Of a stretch of 64,000 nucleotides of DNA, positions 1 to 8,592 are shown piece after piece (the stretch's first letter is position 1; every line of letters begins with the position of its first letter). This stretch comes from Lachnospiraceae bacterium (GTDB lineage: Bacteria; Bacillota; Clostridia; Lachnospirales; Lachnospiraceae). The notes under the pieces are model-generated. The model was given only the letters and a program-made list of their open reading frames with translations. It made no database searches and had not been told where the DNA came from. The translations under genes were made by a program, and so were the position numbers. Where the stretch lies: positions 49,697 through 113,696 of the forward strand of contig JAFTWC010000039.1 of the NCBI GenBank assembly GCA_017465475.1. Reading direction: 5' to 3'.

Positions 1-834
1 CTTATCCTGAAGCGTCTGCAAAATCATTGAAATATACAAAATATTATTCCATCCCAGACTAACATCTGCAGCATTTCTATTTTCCATCAGCAGCTTTAAA
101 GAAGACAGCACTTTGGTCGGATCAACTTCCATTGCCTGCAACGATACATTATGCTCCCCATTACCAAGTATAGCATTAAAGCGCTTATTAATATTCTGGG
201 TCAGATCCTCAATTTCATCAATATTTAAAATCTGTTCCCCACTTTTCCTGTATTCCTCCGCGATACGCTCTAGCTCCGCTTTATCTATTGCATACTCATC
301 AAGCATCTTTTTAACAGGCGACAATCTAGAGTTTTTCATTTCTCCTTCTACATCGCGTAATGCCTTAATCACCTTTATATTCAAATATTTCCTTTGTGCT
401 GCACCAAAGATGCGAGTTACATCATCTTGCATAAAGATGACATATTCATATTCCTTGTTTCCATTGTCGTCCGTATGCGGAAAAAATCTATATGTTATTT
501 TCAGAGTTTCCATATCATTATCCCGCACTGTAGCCCCTTGAAGCATTGCAAGTACAGCTACATTTCCTCTATAGTTACTAATGTAAATACTGATTTCAAT
601 CTCTTCATCATTTTCCATCGGATTAGCCAATGTATTGTTAAAGTCAGATTCATCCAACCTTCTATCTTCGTCAGATAATGTGGGATCTAGAATAAGTTGT
701 AAAGCTCTTATAAAATTTGTTTTGCCTATATTGTTTTCCCCAATAATAATCTGTTTATGCCCCAACCTAATATCCACATCTTTAAAATTCCGATAATTTC
801 TAATTACAACTCTAGAAATATATAAACTACGCAT
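1..834 (-). CDS. OLD-family ATPase/endonuclease, N-terminal part (runs off window start)
   Basis: The minus-strand frame is open from an ATG at 834 to position 1 (278 codons visible). A GAGGAG-type RBS lies just upstream. The N-terminus has the SMC/RecF-like strand (RNYRNFKDV) followed by a Walker A motif GENNIGKT at residues 32-39, typical of overcoming-lysogenization-defect (OLD) family ATPases. In that family a C-terminal Toprim nuclease domain follows; it would lie outside the window. Members include stand-alone OLD nucleases and GajA of the Gabija defence system, which is followed by a UvrD-like helicase. The gene is divergent from a GHKL ATPase gene. The ATPase family is clear; the exact subtype cannot be decided from this fragment. 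Confidence 0.75.
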   Translation of the reverse strand, partial: MRSLYISRVVIRNYRNFKDVDIRLGHKQIIIGENNIGKTNFIRALQLILDPTLSDEDRRLDESDFNNTLANPMENDEEIEISIYISNYRGNVAVLAMLQGATVRDNDMETLKITYRFFPHTDDNGNKEYEYVIFMQDDVTRIFGAAQRKYLNIKVIKALRDVEGEMKNSRLSPVKKMLDEYAIDKAELERIAEEYRKSGEQILNIDEIEDLTQNINKRFNAILGNGEHNVSLQAMEVDPTKVLSSLKLLMENRNAADVSLGWNNILYISMILQTLQDK

Positions 835-1047
835 ACCCTTCTCCTCTTTCTCTTATTTTGCTATAAATATAAACTATATTTTCATGGTTTCTATATCTTT
901 TCCCAAACTCATCTAATTGCTTTAAATATATCATAATATCAATAAAATTGCAAACGCTTCGTCATGTATACAATCCTCTTGATTTATTATCAATAATCTG
1001 CAATAATAATTCTTAGACTATACTACTTAAAACAAGGAGGATTTAAT

Positions 1048-2049
1048 ATGATACAAGTGCCAAACTTAGATTTCGAATCTGCACTACGTTTTTCTCAAAC
1101 ATTGAATACTCATTCCATAGAAGAGAACGAAACTTTCGACTTTAGCCGCGTAACAAACTGTGATCCGTTTCCCATGCTTCTAGCATCAGCTGCTATACGG
1201 CAACAGAGAGGAAAAAGTTGTGTAAAGCATTGTATTGCCTCAAACTGCAATAATACATATGCAGAGCATATGCGCTTCTATAGAGCAACCGGAATTGCAC
1301 TAGGGAGAAACCTTGACGAAAATTATGGCAATAGCAATTATCTTCCCATCACTAAATTGGATGTAAAATCCCTAAGAGAAGACGGCATTCGTAATTTGGA
1401 GCGAATACAAGTGGTCTTAGAACGAAAATCCCGTCAAATGGCAATTGTATTATCACGCGGGAATACCTCATTTGCTAATTGGTTATCCTATGTTTTACTA
1501 GAGATGATGCGTAACATTCCTGAACACAGTGAGGCGGACTCCATTTGGTACTGTGCTCAATACTGGCCGAGACATGATTTAGTTGAACTTGCTATTTTAG
1601 ATGAAGGCAGAGGTATAAAAAATAGTTTCTTAAGCAATTCTGCATATACTGACAGTATCAAAGATGACATAGACGCCCTTAACCTCGCATTAGAACCCGG
1701 AGTATCCAGAACATTTGCTCCAGGTTCCTGCAACATTGATAACGATGAGTGGAAAAACTCTGGATACGGGATATACATGGTAAGCAATCTATGTGATAGA
1801 TTAGGTGGTAGTTTTATAATTGCTAGCGGAAATTCTGCTACTCTCTTAAGATCTGGTCAGCGTACTACGTATGATTGCCACTTGCAAGGCACCGGTATAC
1901 AAATTCGAATTAGGCCATCAAGAATTGGAAGATATAAAGAGATTGCACAGGATATACTAAACACTGGTGAACAGATTGCAAAAAATGGAGGCAACCGCAT
2001 TGTTTCTGCTTCGAAATCCACCCGAAGCCTTTTTACATTTGAGGATTAA
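1048..2049 (+). CDS. GHKL-type ATP-binding protein with STAS-like N-terminus
   Basis: 333 residues; an AAGGAGG RBS precedes the ATG. The first 110 residues look like an anti-anti-sigma/STAS-like region (FDFSRVTNCDPFPMLLAS). The rest is a GHKL (histidine-kinase-like) ATPase: N-box EMMRNIPEHS near residues 152-161, G1 box LDEGRGI near 187, G2 box NSGYGIYMVSNL near 232. No His phosphoacceptor, receiver or membrane segment is visible, so it is not an ordinary sensor kinase. Such cytoplasmic proteins occur as stand-alone ATPases near defence genes and mobile elements, but the role is unknown. Divergent from the OLD ATPase gene across a 213-bp gap. Confidence 0.7.
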   Translation: MIQVPNLDFESALRFSQTLNTHSIEENETFDFSRVTNCDPFPMLLASAAIRQQRGKSCVKHCIASNCNNTYAEHMRFYRATGIALGRNLDENYGNSNYLPITKLDVKSLREDGIRNLERIQVVLERKSRQMAIVLSRGNTSFANWLSYVLLEMMRNIPEHSEADSIWYCAQYWPRHDLVELAILDEGRGIKNSFLSNSAYTDSIKDDIDALNLALEPGVSRTFAPGSCNIDNDEWKNSGYGIYMVSNLCDRLGGSFIIASGNSATLLRSGQRTTYDCHLQGTGIQIRIRPSRIGRYKEIAQDILNTGEQIAKNGGNRIVSASKSTRSLFTFED

Positions 2050-2111
2050 TAAAACCTCTTCAAATACTACTCCATAAAGACCCCTCGCCTATATCTTTTT
2101 CGAACACATAC

Positions 2112-2150
2112 AAAGAAACGGAAGAATCATTGTGATTCTTCCGTTTCTTT
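2112..2150 (+). terminator. Perfect 18-bp stem, 3-nt loop hairpin
   Basis: AAAGAAACGGAAGAATCA at 2112-2129 pairs perfectly with 2133-2150 around loop TTG. The T-rich 3' arm lies 60 bp after the GHKL stop; it is likely the terminator of that gene. Confidence 0.7.
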
Positions 2151-2290
2151 AAAACACTATTCCCTACTCACCTACTTTGAATAGGGCTACAAACAACTAT
2201 CTGGTTCATATTTTCATCTTGTCTCTCAGAACAATCTCAAATGTTTAAACAAATTTGCTTACCGAACACTGAATCCGGTATGTGATATCT

Positions 2291-3049
2291 TTATTTTTCT
2301 TCCGCTATTGGAATAATGTAATAATCCTCACAACTCTGTTCCATAGCTTGCTTTTCACACTCTTCCTTCGTATCCGCATATCCTCTTGGATTCTGCATAT
2401 CATCAACCCAGTAATACTTGAAATCGTAAATGTTCTTTCCATGTAACATGGCAGACACCTGCATGATAATCTCATATTCTGCCTGACGGTATGGTGTGCT
2501 TATTTCTTGCTCTATTTCCTCGATATACGGGTCATCATGATGGACAAGGCTATCTAAAATCCATTCTAACGCTTTCGGGAAGCCACTTGCTTCTTCGTCA
2601 TTTCGGAAACATATAGAAAAACCATTATCAAAAACTTCTGTAACAATATATCCACGCTTCTTTAATACCACAGCTATTGTCATGATCCGCTCAAAGCCAT
2701 AATCTATAATATCAAAGAACTCTTCCAAGTCCTCGTCATTAATTACATACAAGCCTTTTTTGCAAATACTTCTGATTCGGCTTTCATATACCCTTTCTTC
2801 CATCTCGAACGCCTCATAACGCTCTTCTGTGTCTATCATGCGTCCATACATCATTTTTTCAACAGAAACGCCGAAATAGGCGCATACAGCGTGTAGAGCA
2901 TATATATCTGGCTTCCCTTGGTTACGTTCCCAAACAGATATCGTTTGTCTCGTTACATGCAGCTCATCTGCCATCTCCTGTTGCGATATCCCCTTCGTGT
3001 TCCTAAGTATAGATAAATTGCGCCCAAAATTGATTATGTTCTCATCCAT
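2291..3049 (-). CDS. XRE-family transcriptional regulator
   Basis: 252 residues from the ATG at 3049, which has an AAAGGGGG RBS 11 nt upstream. An upstream in-frame GTG at 3082 is less well placed. Residues 5-65 form a Cro/CI-type helix-turn-helix (ISQQEMADELHVTRQTISVWERNQGKPD). The remaining ~180 acidic residues have no recognised fold and may sense a signal or bind a partner. It lies next to the mobilization genes and reads in the same direction, so it could regulate them; this is inference. Confidence 0.8.
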   Translation of the reverse strand: MDENIINFGRNLSILRNTKGISQQEMADELHVTRQTISVWERNQGKPDIYALHAVCAYFGVSVEKMMYGRMIDTEERYEAFEMEERVYESRIRSICKKGLYVINDEDLEEFFDIIDYGFERIMTIAVVLKKRGYIVTEVFDNGFSICFRNDEEASGFPKALEWILDSLVHHDDPYIEEIEQEISTPYRQAEYEIIMQVSAMLHGKNIYDFKYYWVDDMQNPRGYADTKEECEKQAMEQSCEDYYIIPIAEEK

Positions 3050-3144
3050 AATTGTTTCATCCCCCTTTGTTTTTCTAACCACATTGTATCACCGAGGCAC
3101 TCAACCTGTCGAGCAATTCATTTTGACATACACTGCAAATCATT

Positions 3145-3657
3145 TTAACAATCCTTGGGATACGTCTCATATTTCACTTTGTACCCAACTTCCTGATTTG
3201 TCAGATCTGAAATAATTGTCATCATATTAGCAATAATATCTTCATCAAAATAAAGTCCTTTTCCGTTTTCGCACGAAATCGGATTCAGTGCAAAATGTAT
3301 ATGCGGACTCCGACCGCCCGTATGAATCCCAAAATATATTTGATATTCATTACCCAAACACTGTGCATCAAACAAATCTCCCAGCTGAACCATCCATTCC
3401 TTCAGTACATCTACAGAATATGTCCCTTTCGGAGAAATAGCAAAGTGCCTTACTTTTGTTGCCGGTTCTTTGTTATATAATTCTTGCGTTCTATCAAAAT
3501 CTATAGCTGCTTGTTCATAGTTACCACTGCACATCACACCATAAGTGTATGGCGCTTTATTCGTATCTCCTTCTTTTGCAATGTATTTCAGCACACTGCC
3601 TATAGATTCTTCATCCTTATATTTATTTTTCCCACAATAATTTAATAACATCATCAT
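3145..3657 (-). CDS. Short relaxase/mobilization nuclease
   Basis: About 170 residues. It contains a relaxase-type core: HFAISPKG followed by the metal-binding PHIHFALNPI (HxH) and an upstream tyrosine-rich region (YTYGVMCSG). HUH relaxases nick oriT and pilot single-stranded DNA to a recipient. It is much shorter than usual relaxases (300-600 residues), so it is a minimal relaxase domain without a helicase or primase tail. The start is uncertain: GTG at 3666 or ATG at 3657. It overlaps the upstream MobC-like gene, so the two are probably translationally coupled. Confidence 0.7.
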   Translation of the reverse strand: MMMLLNYCGKNKYKDEESIGSVLKYIAKEGDTNKAPYTYGVMCSGNYEQAAIDFDRTQELYNKEPATKVRHFAISPKGTYSVDVLKEWMVQLGDLFDAQCLGNEYQIYFGIHTGGRSPHIHFALNPISCENGKGLYFDEDIIANMMTIISDLTNQEVGYKVKYETYPKDC

Positions 3658-3910
3658 ATCTACCACAAACTCCTCTCAATTCAGTTGTATCTATATCTGC
3701 ATGCTTTAATTCTATTTTCTGTATAGCGGTATCCAATCTCTTAGTAATATTAGTCAGTTCTTTCTTTGTCCTTCTGTCTACACCCATATATGCATTTTCT
3801 AATACATCTTCCACCAGAGCTTCTACACAACCACTTGTTCCAAGTGGAGAGTCATATAAATACTTTGCCACTTGTTTACTTACCGTAATCTTCATCTGTT
3901 GTTTTCCCAT
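3623..3910 (-). CDS. MobC-like mobilization accessory protein
   Basis: 95 residues, with an N-terminal segment (MKITVSKQVAKYLYD) suggesting a ribbon-helix-helix or helical DNA-binding module, then a coiled-coil-like helix (ELTNITKRLDTAIQKIELKH). Its 3' end overlaps the relaxase start, as in mobCA pairs. MobC proteins bind oriT and help the relaxase open the strand. Assignment rests mainly on position and size; sequence recognition is weak. Confidence 0.5.
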   Translation of the reverse strand: MGKQQMKITVSKQVAKYLYDSPLGTSGCVEALVEDVLENAYMGVDRRTKKELTNITKRLDTAIQKIELKHADIDTTELRGVCGRYDDVIKLLWEK

Positions 3911-3971
3911 ATCAGGTCCTCCTCAATAAAGTTAAATTAGGTATACTATACCCCAGAGCCATATTCCGCAA

Positions 3972-4028
3972 GAGAACATGAAAAGTACCTGTTACTTTTT
4001 ACAGCAACTTCCGGCACAGCATGTTCTC
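3972..4028. repeat. Nested inverted repeats, candidate oriT or operator
   Basis: GAGAACATG (3972-3980) is repeated inverted as CATGTTCTC (4020-4028). Just inside the left arm, AAAAGTA (3981-3987) and TACTTTT (3993-3999) form a second hairpin. It lies directly upstream of mobC/relaxase, the usual place of an origin of transfer. Confidence 0.4.
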
Positions 4029-4193
4029 ACGAGTCTCTTTACAAATATGTTAGCTAATTTTAAAAGTTAAATATACTTTTTGACCATCTATCACATTCTT
4101 TCATCTTTATTTTATCTATTCCCTTATTCAAATACTTTTTTATCTTTTTTACAACTCAACATACAAATAAAAAACAATCAACGGAGGTATTCT

Positions 4194-4391
4194 ATGTTAT
4201 ACGACTATCCAGATATTTTATTTGTTTCAGACATCTGTGAATTACTGAATATATCGCAAAACACCGCTTGTTCACTGTTCCGCACAGGTTCTCTCCCGGG
4301 ATTTAAAGTTGGCAAGGCATGGTGTACGACAAAAGCAAGCGTAATTGACTACATTCAACGTCAGTGTACTTTTCCCACAAAAAAGAAATAA
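4194..4391 (+). CDS. Small helix-turn-helix (excisionase-like) protein
   Basis: 65 residues from the ATG at 4194, chosen for its CGGAGG RBS; an in-frame start 38 codons upstream is unsupported. The sequence ILFVSDICELLNISQNTACS with SLPGFKVGKAWCTTK is the MerR-like winged-helix pattern of the helix_turn_helix_17/excisionase family. It sits between the mobilization genes and the large serine recombinase, so it may be a recombination directionality factor or a regulator of the element; this is inference. Confidence 0.75.
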   Translation: MLYDYPDILFVSDICELLNISQNTACSLFRTGSLPGFKVGKAWCTTKASVIDYIQRQCTFPTKKK

Positions 4392-4469
4392 AGACTTCGG
4401 AACAAGAAAATTACCTTGCTGTTCTGTACTTCGTAAATGCGTAACAGTTTTCGTGACCGTGTACGCATT

Positions 4470-4495
4470 GGCCAGTGAGCGCAAACTCACTGGCC
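4470..4495 (+). repeat. 10-bp perfect inverted repeat
   Basis: GGCCAGTGAG (4470-4479) and CTCACTGGCC (4486-4495) with a 6-nt loop, between the excisionase-like gene and the 3' end of the convergent recombinase gene. No strong T-run follows; it may be a weak bidirectional terminator. The rest of 4392-4558 shows nothing else. Confidence 0.4.
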
Positions 4496-4558
4496 TTACA
4501 TATTTGAAAATAGGTATACTTGTGACAACACGCCCCACTACAAATCCCCTTAAAGCAT

Positions 4559-6352
4559 TTAGGAATGAATCTCCACCATAATTCCCACATGCATCACTTT
4601 ATTCTCTTTGTAACTGGTCGATTCGTAAACAAACGAAAGCAATTCAATATTGGCACTATACTTCCGCTCTTTATGTAATTGCTGTATCAGTACTTGGAGT
4701 TGCTTTGAATAGGTCCCAAAATTGCATTCATCCACAATAGAAGAAGGAAGACCGCTTCGATCTTCCTTCTTCTTCGCCTGCATATCAAACGATATTATTT
4801 CATTGGTTTTCAAAATGATATCAAGCTTTCCATTCCCATCGATTGTCATCTTGCTAATGAAGCTTTCAACAGTGGTACGATCCAGAGAATCCTTATCAAC
4901 AGTCTGCCACCCACTAATCTCCGCTTCGATAGCTTTCAATCTTTCCTCTATTGCATTTTCCTCAACAGTAACATTCTCCAACCGAGAAATATCCTCCTCT
5001 AATTGTTCAATCTCCTGTATCAGTTCATTATATTTACGATCTAGTTCTGCGAGCAGAGCCCCGGAAGCATATGTGAACTTCTCCATGACCTTATTTGCCT
5101 GTTTCCTAAGCTGCGCCATCTTCTTCCGCTTATCAGAAATCTCTTGTTGAGATGCATTATCTTCTCTGATAACGGTGCCCAATGTTTTCAGCAAAAGAGG
5201 AAAGCAATCTCGATGTTTATTTACTATACTGGATATCACCTCTGTAGTAATCGATTTCAAATCCTCTTCGTAGACTCGCTTAAAATTTTTGTTCGAACAT
5301 GACTGCAATGGATCACGAGAACGCATTTTGAATGAATCACGGTATATGCCTATCTGTTGTTTTCGGTCAGCATAGCCATGCACCATAGGGTAGCCGCATG
5401 TGCAGAACAAACACCCACTAAATAGATGGTTTCCCTTAAATCTCGCCTGTAATGTTCCATTCTTATCTGGCTCATAATATCTCCGTCGGCTTTCTCTTAT
5501 TTTCTGAGCCAGAATAAAAATGTCTGGATTTACTATAATAAGGTCTGGGCGCTCTACGATGACATGCTCTTCCGGCGGACGTTTAAAGCGCTTTGTCTTT
5601 TGCCCCGCTCCGACACCGAGTTCGCTACCTTTTTTATTCATTCGGAACCTTCCGATGTACGCAGTCTCTGTAAGACGATTCGTAACAGTATTAGCAGACC
5701 ATAAGATTCCTTTTAAGGCAAGATATTTTCGTAACTCAGCAACACCATATTCTTGAAATACATACAAATCGAACATCTCCCGGACAATATTCGCTTGTTC
5801 TTCGTCAATTACAATCTCCTTTTTCTCATCGTCCCAAGCATATCCGTATGTCAAATTATTCCGATTTAATCGCTTTGCCTCACACTTTTGTCGATGTGCA
5901 ATTCTCCCATACTCACTCTGAATATAAACTGCTTCCTGCGATATCAAAGACTCAAAGCCATAAAGCATACGATTCTGACTTGCGTTTGGATCATAAACCT
6001 GCCCCGTCGATAAAAGTATGATTTTGTAATCATAGCGTTTCGCATGTGAACTTAGCTTTGCTGAAACCTCCATCGATCTATTTAGCCGCTTCAGGTCTTT
6101 GACTAGAATATAGCGTATATCCTTTTTTTCAAGTCTCCGTAATAATTCTTGATACTTAGGGCGTTCATCCGACTTACCCGAAACACGCTCCGAAAATGTT
6201 TCCAACGGCTCTGCCAATTCTATTTCTGGATGCCGTTTTAAATAACTTTTAACAAGAGCTCTCTGATTTTCCAACGATTCATCCTGTTCCTCATGGGTTG
6301 TACTTACACGCTCATAGTATATTGCCCTTCCGGCAATTCCATTGTATTCCAT
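4559..6352 (-). CDS. Large serine recombinase (integrase)
   Basis: 597 residues, RBS AAGGAAGGAG before the ATG at 6352. Order: resolvase catalytic domain (residues 8-155, nucleophile Ser17 in YYERVST, later LVKDLKRLNRS), recombinase domain (about 180-300, YGYAWDDEKKEIVIDEEQA), zinc ribbon (CLFCTCGYPMVHGY and a later Cys) and a coiled coil (about 415-480, QEISDKRKKMAQLRKQ), the classic layout of large serine integrases. These cut attP and attB at a 2-bp core and integrate without host factors. Its start overlaps the next upstream gene by 49 nt, so it is co-expressed with the degenerate-resolvase protein. Confidence 0.92.
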   Translation of the reverse strand: MEYNGIAGRAIYYERVSTTHEEQDESLENQRALVKSYLKRHPEIELAEPLETFSERVSGKSDERPKYQELLRRLEKKDIRYILVKDLKRLNRSMEVSAKLSSHAKRYDYKIILLSTGQVYDPNASQNRMLYGFESLISQEAVYIQSEYGRIAHRQKCEAKRLNRNNLTYGYAWDDEKKEIVIDEEQANIVREMFDLYVFQEYGVAELRKYLALKGILWSANTVTNRLTETAYIGRFRMNKKGSELGVGAGQKTKRFKRPPEEHVIVERPDLIIVNPDIFILAQKIRESRRRYYEPDKNGTLQARFKGNHLFSGCLFCTCGYPMVHGYADRKQQIGIYRDSFKMRSRDPLQSCSNKNFKRVYEEDLKSITTEVISSIVNKHRDCFPLLLKTLGTVIREDNASQQEISDKRKKMAQLRKQANKVMEKFTYASGALLAELDRKYNELIQEIEQLEEDISRLENVTVEENAIEERLKAIEAEISGWQTVDKDSLDRTTVESFISKMTIDGNGKLDIILKTNEIISFDMQAKKKEDRSGLPSSIVDECNFGTYSKQLQVLIQQLHKERKYSANIELLSFVYESTSYKENKVMHVGIMVEIHS

Positions 6353-7380
6353 AATATCTCTCCTTCCTTTAAGGTATACAGCGGTTTATTCAGTCTGCGA
6401 AGCACTTTGAACAACACGCCTGCATTCTCACCCAACTTCACCAGCGAGTCCATCAGTACCACATCATAACAATTCAAAGTTTCCACTAAATTACCCAATC
6501 CCGTCATTCCAGACCGAATCGTATCTATGTACATATCAGCAATATCCCACTTCGTCTTCGTTCTAGTAAATACTTCGAATTTTTCTTGCTGTATCTCTGA
6601 AATATCCCTTTCATGCAGAGTTCGCTGTTTATCATATATCACCACTTTTTTCGTATCTCGCAGCCAAGAACAATCTCGATGTATCTCGATGCACCCTTCC
6701 TCCAAACTAAAAATCTTAGCATTTTTAGCAATTTCTACAACGGAACATAGTTTGCGGTTTAATAATTCCAGCCGTGTCACTACAATTATTTTAGGCACAT
6801 CATCTTCCTTAATCTTCTCATACCACTTACGGCTCATATTGTTCCAGTCGAGGTAGAGCCTCCCCCGGCTAGAACATAGCCGGGAAGCCTCCTCATATAA
6901 CTTATCAATCGCCTTCAATCCACTTATCGGACGATGCTCAGACATTGCTGCGCAATGATATATAATAGGCATACATTTGCACTCTTCCGGAGAATATGGA
7001 CCTATCTCGATGATTGTCACTCCCATATCCCTACAGATTGCCTCGAGTATCATCTTTTGCTCAGGACCGTTATATAAGCGTTGGTAACAATCAACAAGAA
7101 TTATATCAAGCTCACCTTGTAATGCCCGTAACATCATTAATTCCCAGTTCATGAACACCTGTCTCCCCCGAGAGGTACTTAGTCCAAGCCCCTCTGCACG
7201 TTCGCGGTCTTTCTCGCAGAACGCTGTAGACATATTGTCAATGTAAGTCCCATCGCATATGTATCCATTATCAAAACAGAATCTGTGAATCATATTGATC
7301 TGGTAATTCACAACTTCAATATTTGATACATAAGTTCTAACATATCCTACGACTCTTGGTTCATCTTGTCCATTTAACAT
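6304..7380 (-). CDS. Protein of repeated, degenerate resolvase-like domains
   Basis: 358 residues from the ATG at 7380 (AGGAGG 8 nt upstream). The N-terminus resembles a serine-resolvase fold (RVVGYVRTYVS, then DIILVDCYQRLYNGPEQKMI), but the YxRVS signature is distorted, so the nucleophile is probably missing. A second copy is suggested at about residues 150-240 (PKIIVVTRLELLNRK) and a third at 265-350 (DVVLMDSLVKLGENAGVLF). None has a clean active site. Its 3' end overlaps the large serine recombinase by 49 nt. It probably acts as a structural or regulatory partner of that recombinase; this is inference. Confidence 0.6.
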   Translation of the reverse strand: MLNGQDEPRVVGYVRTYVSNIEVVNYQINMIHRFCFDNGYICDGTYIDNMSTAFCEKDRERAEGLGLSTSRGRQVFMNWELMMLRALQGELDIILVDCYQRLYNGPEQKMILEAICRDMGVTIIEIGPYSPEECKCMPIIYHCAAMSEHRPISGLKAIDKLYEEASRLCSSRGRLYLDWNNMSRKWYEKIKEDDVPKIIVVTRLELLNRKLCSVVEIAKNAKIFSLEEGCIEIHRDCSWLRDTKKVVIYDKQRTLHERDISEIQQEKFEVFTRTKTKWDIADMYIDTIRSGMTGLGNLVETLNCYDVVLMDSLVKLGENAGVLFKVLRRLNKPLYTLKEGEILWNTMELPEGQYTMSV

Positions 7381-7392
7381 ATCTCTCACCTC

Positions 7393-7542
7393 CTAAGCTG
7401 CCTCAGCGGTGTAACTCTCGTTACACCGCTGAATTTCCTCAAGTACTTTTACCTTAGCCATCGTAACTTCAAAGTCTTCGATAAGCCCCTTTTTATACAA
7501 ATTATCAATCATATAGCAACATACCAAATATTTATCGTCCAT
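7393..7542 (-). CDS. Small conserved-looking protein, 49 residues
   Basis: ATG at 7542 with a GGAGG RBS 8-10 nt upstream; stop TAG at 7393 abuts the RBS of the next gene. The sequence YMIDNLYKKGLIEDFEVTMAK recalls SHOCT-type short helical modules. It sits in an operon with the HerA-type ATPase upstream and the recombinase pair downstream. The function is unknown. Confidence 0.6.
   Translation of the reverse strand: MDDKYLVCCYMIDNLYKKGLIEDFEVTMAKVKVLEEIQRCNESYTAEAA
7404..7431 (-). repeat. Perfect 12-bp inverted repeat inside the small ORF
   Basis: CAGCGGTGTAAC (7404-7415), loop TCTC, GTTACACCGCTG (7420-7431). It lies at the 3' end of the 49-residue gene and about 25 nt before the next start codon, where an mRNA hairpin could set the ratio of ATPase to recombinase products. 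Confidence 0.45.
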
Positions 7543-7554
7543 ATACCTGTCCTC

Positions 7555-8592
7555 CTATCTCAACTTTAACGGTCTGGTTATCTCGCACCCACTAACATTT
7601 TTAGCCCCTATAGCAATACACTCACCTATCTTCAAACCTTCTAATACCTTGCGCCAATATGATACACGCTTTGGGTCAATTGACTTTGCAACTTCCTGTA
7701 TTTCCGCATCAGTCGGCTTAAAAATTAAATGTGTAGCTGACTGCATCAACATAACAACAACATCTTTAGGAAATATATTGAGAGTCTGTGTACTCAATAT
7801 TACCCCTAAGCCAAAACGTCTACCCTCACGTAAAATAGTACGAATAGTGGATGCGTTCCCGAGTTTAAAGTGTTGAAACTCATCGATAACAATGGTTACT
7901 CTTCCCCACTCTTTAGGAATCCCAATGTTAAAAACCATTCGCCACAGATAACCAACAACAATCTCCGAAACTAATTCTGCTGCTCGTGGCTCCAATCCTT
8001 TCAAATCAATAATATTTACCATGCCGCCAAGAATTTTCTTAGTCCCGTTGCGAAATACACGAGAATGTAACACCGTCCAAAGTTTTTGATATACTTCCTG
8101 TCGTTTAATGTCTCGCTCATCAGATTCGAACGCCATGATAAGTGCTTCTGTTTCATCGCACCCCAACCTTTTTTGAATCTGAATAGCTTCACCTATTACT
8201 GTTCGCAGAGCTGCTTGTTGCCGAACCCCTAAAGATAATCCTGAACCTAACAGCGTTACATTACTGGATATAACATTAAACAAAGACTCTGTTTTCCCGT
8301 CATAACTGATAGGCTCTAAAAGGTGAAGATTTAATCCCATTTCAACGCCGTCAATACGATTAACCCGATTACAATATCTTTCCTTTATTGATGAAAGCAA
8401 ATACGCCTCCTGATGATTCTGGCTCGTATCTATACAGATTATGGTATCCCCTTTTTCCGCTGCATCCAACTCTATGATATTTTCTCTGCAAGATTTTCCT
8501 TCGCCAGACCTCCCCGTAATAATCACCGATTTATTTGGAGCCGTGTTCCCAATATAACAATTTACTCCTTCATCAACGCTACCGATGTACAT
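7555..8592 (-). CDS. HerA/VirB4-like P-loop ATPase
   Basis: 345 residues from the ATG at 8592, chosen for its AAAGGGGGCG RBS. Walker A GRSGEGKS at residues 27-34; Walker B VTIVIDEFQHF near 236; a sensor-like STQTLN follows. This is the DUF87/HerA-FtsK arrangement of hexameric DNA-pumping ATPases, found in conjugation coupling proteins (TraG/VirD4, VirB4) and HerA repair enzymes. There are no transmembrane segments, so it is not a typical VirD4. It overlaps the upstream gene by 31 nt, showing tight operon coupling. It could move DNA during mobilization; this is inference. Confidence 0.75.
   Translation of the reverse strand: MYIGSVDEGVNCYIGNTAPNKSVIITGRSGEGKSCRENIIELDAAEKGDTIICIDTSQNHQEAYLLSSIKERYCNRVNRIDGVEMGLNLHLLEPISYDGKTESLFNVISSNVTLLGSGLSLGVRQQAALRTVIGEAIQIQKRLGCDETEALIMAFESDERDIKRQEVYQKLWTVLHSRVFRNGTKKILGGMVNIIDLKGLEPRAAELVSEIVVGYLWRMVFNIGIPKEWGRVTIVIDEFQHFKLGNASTIRTILREGRRFGLGVILSTQTLNIFPKDVVVMLMQSATHLIFKPTDAEIQEVAKSIDPKRVSYWRKVLEGLKIGECIAIGAKNVSGCEITRPLKLR

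Noticed and set aside
4272-4581. Short ORFs on both strands between the excisionase-like gene and the recombinase
   Set aside because: They span the 4470-4495 hairpin, have no RBS and no recognisable sequence.
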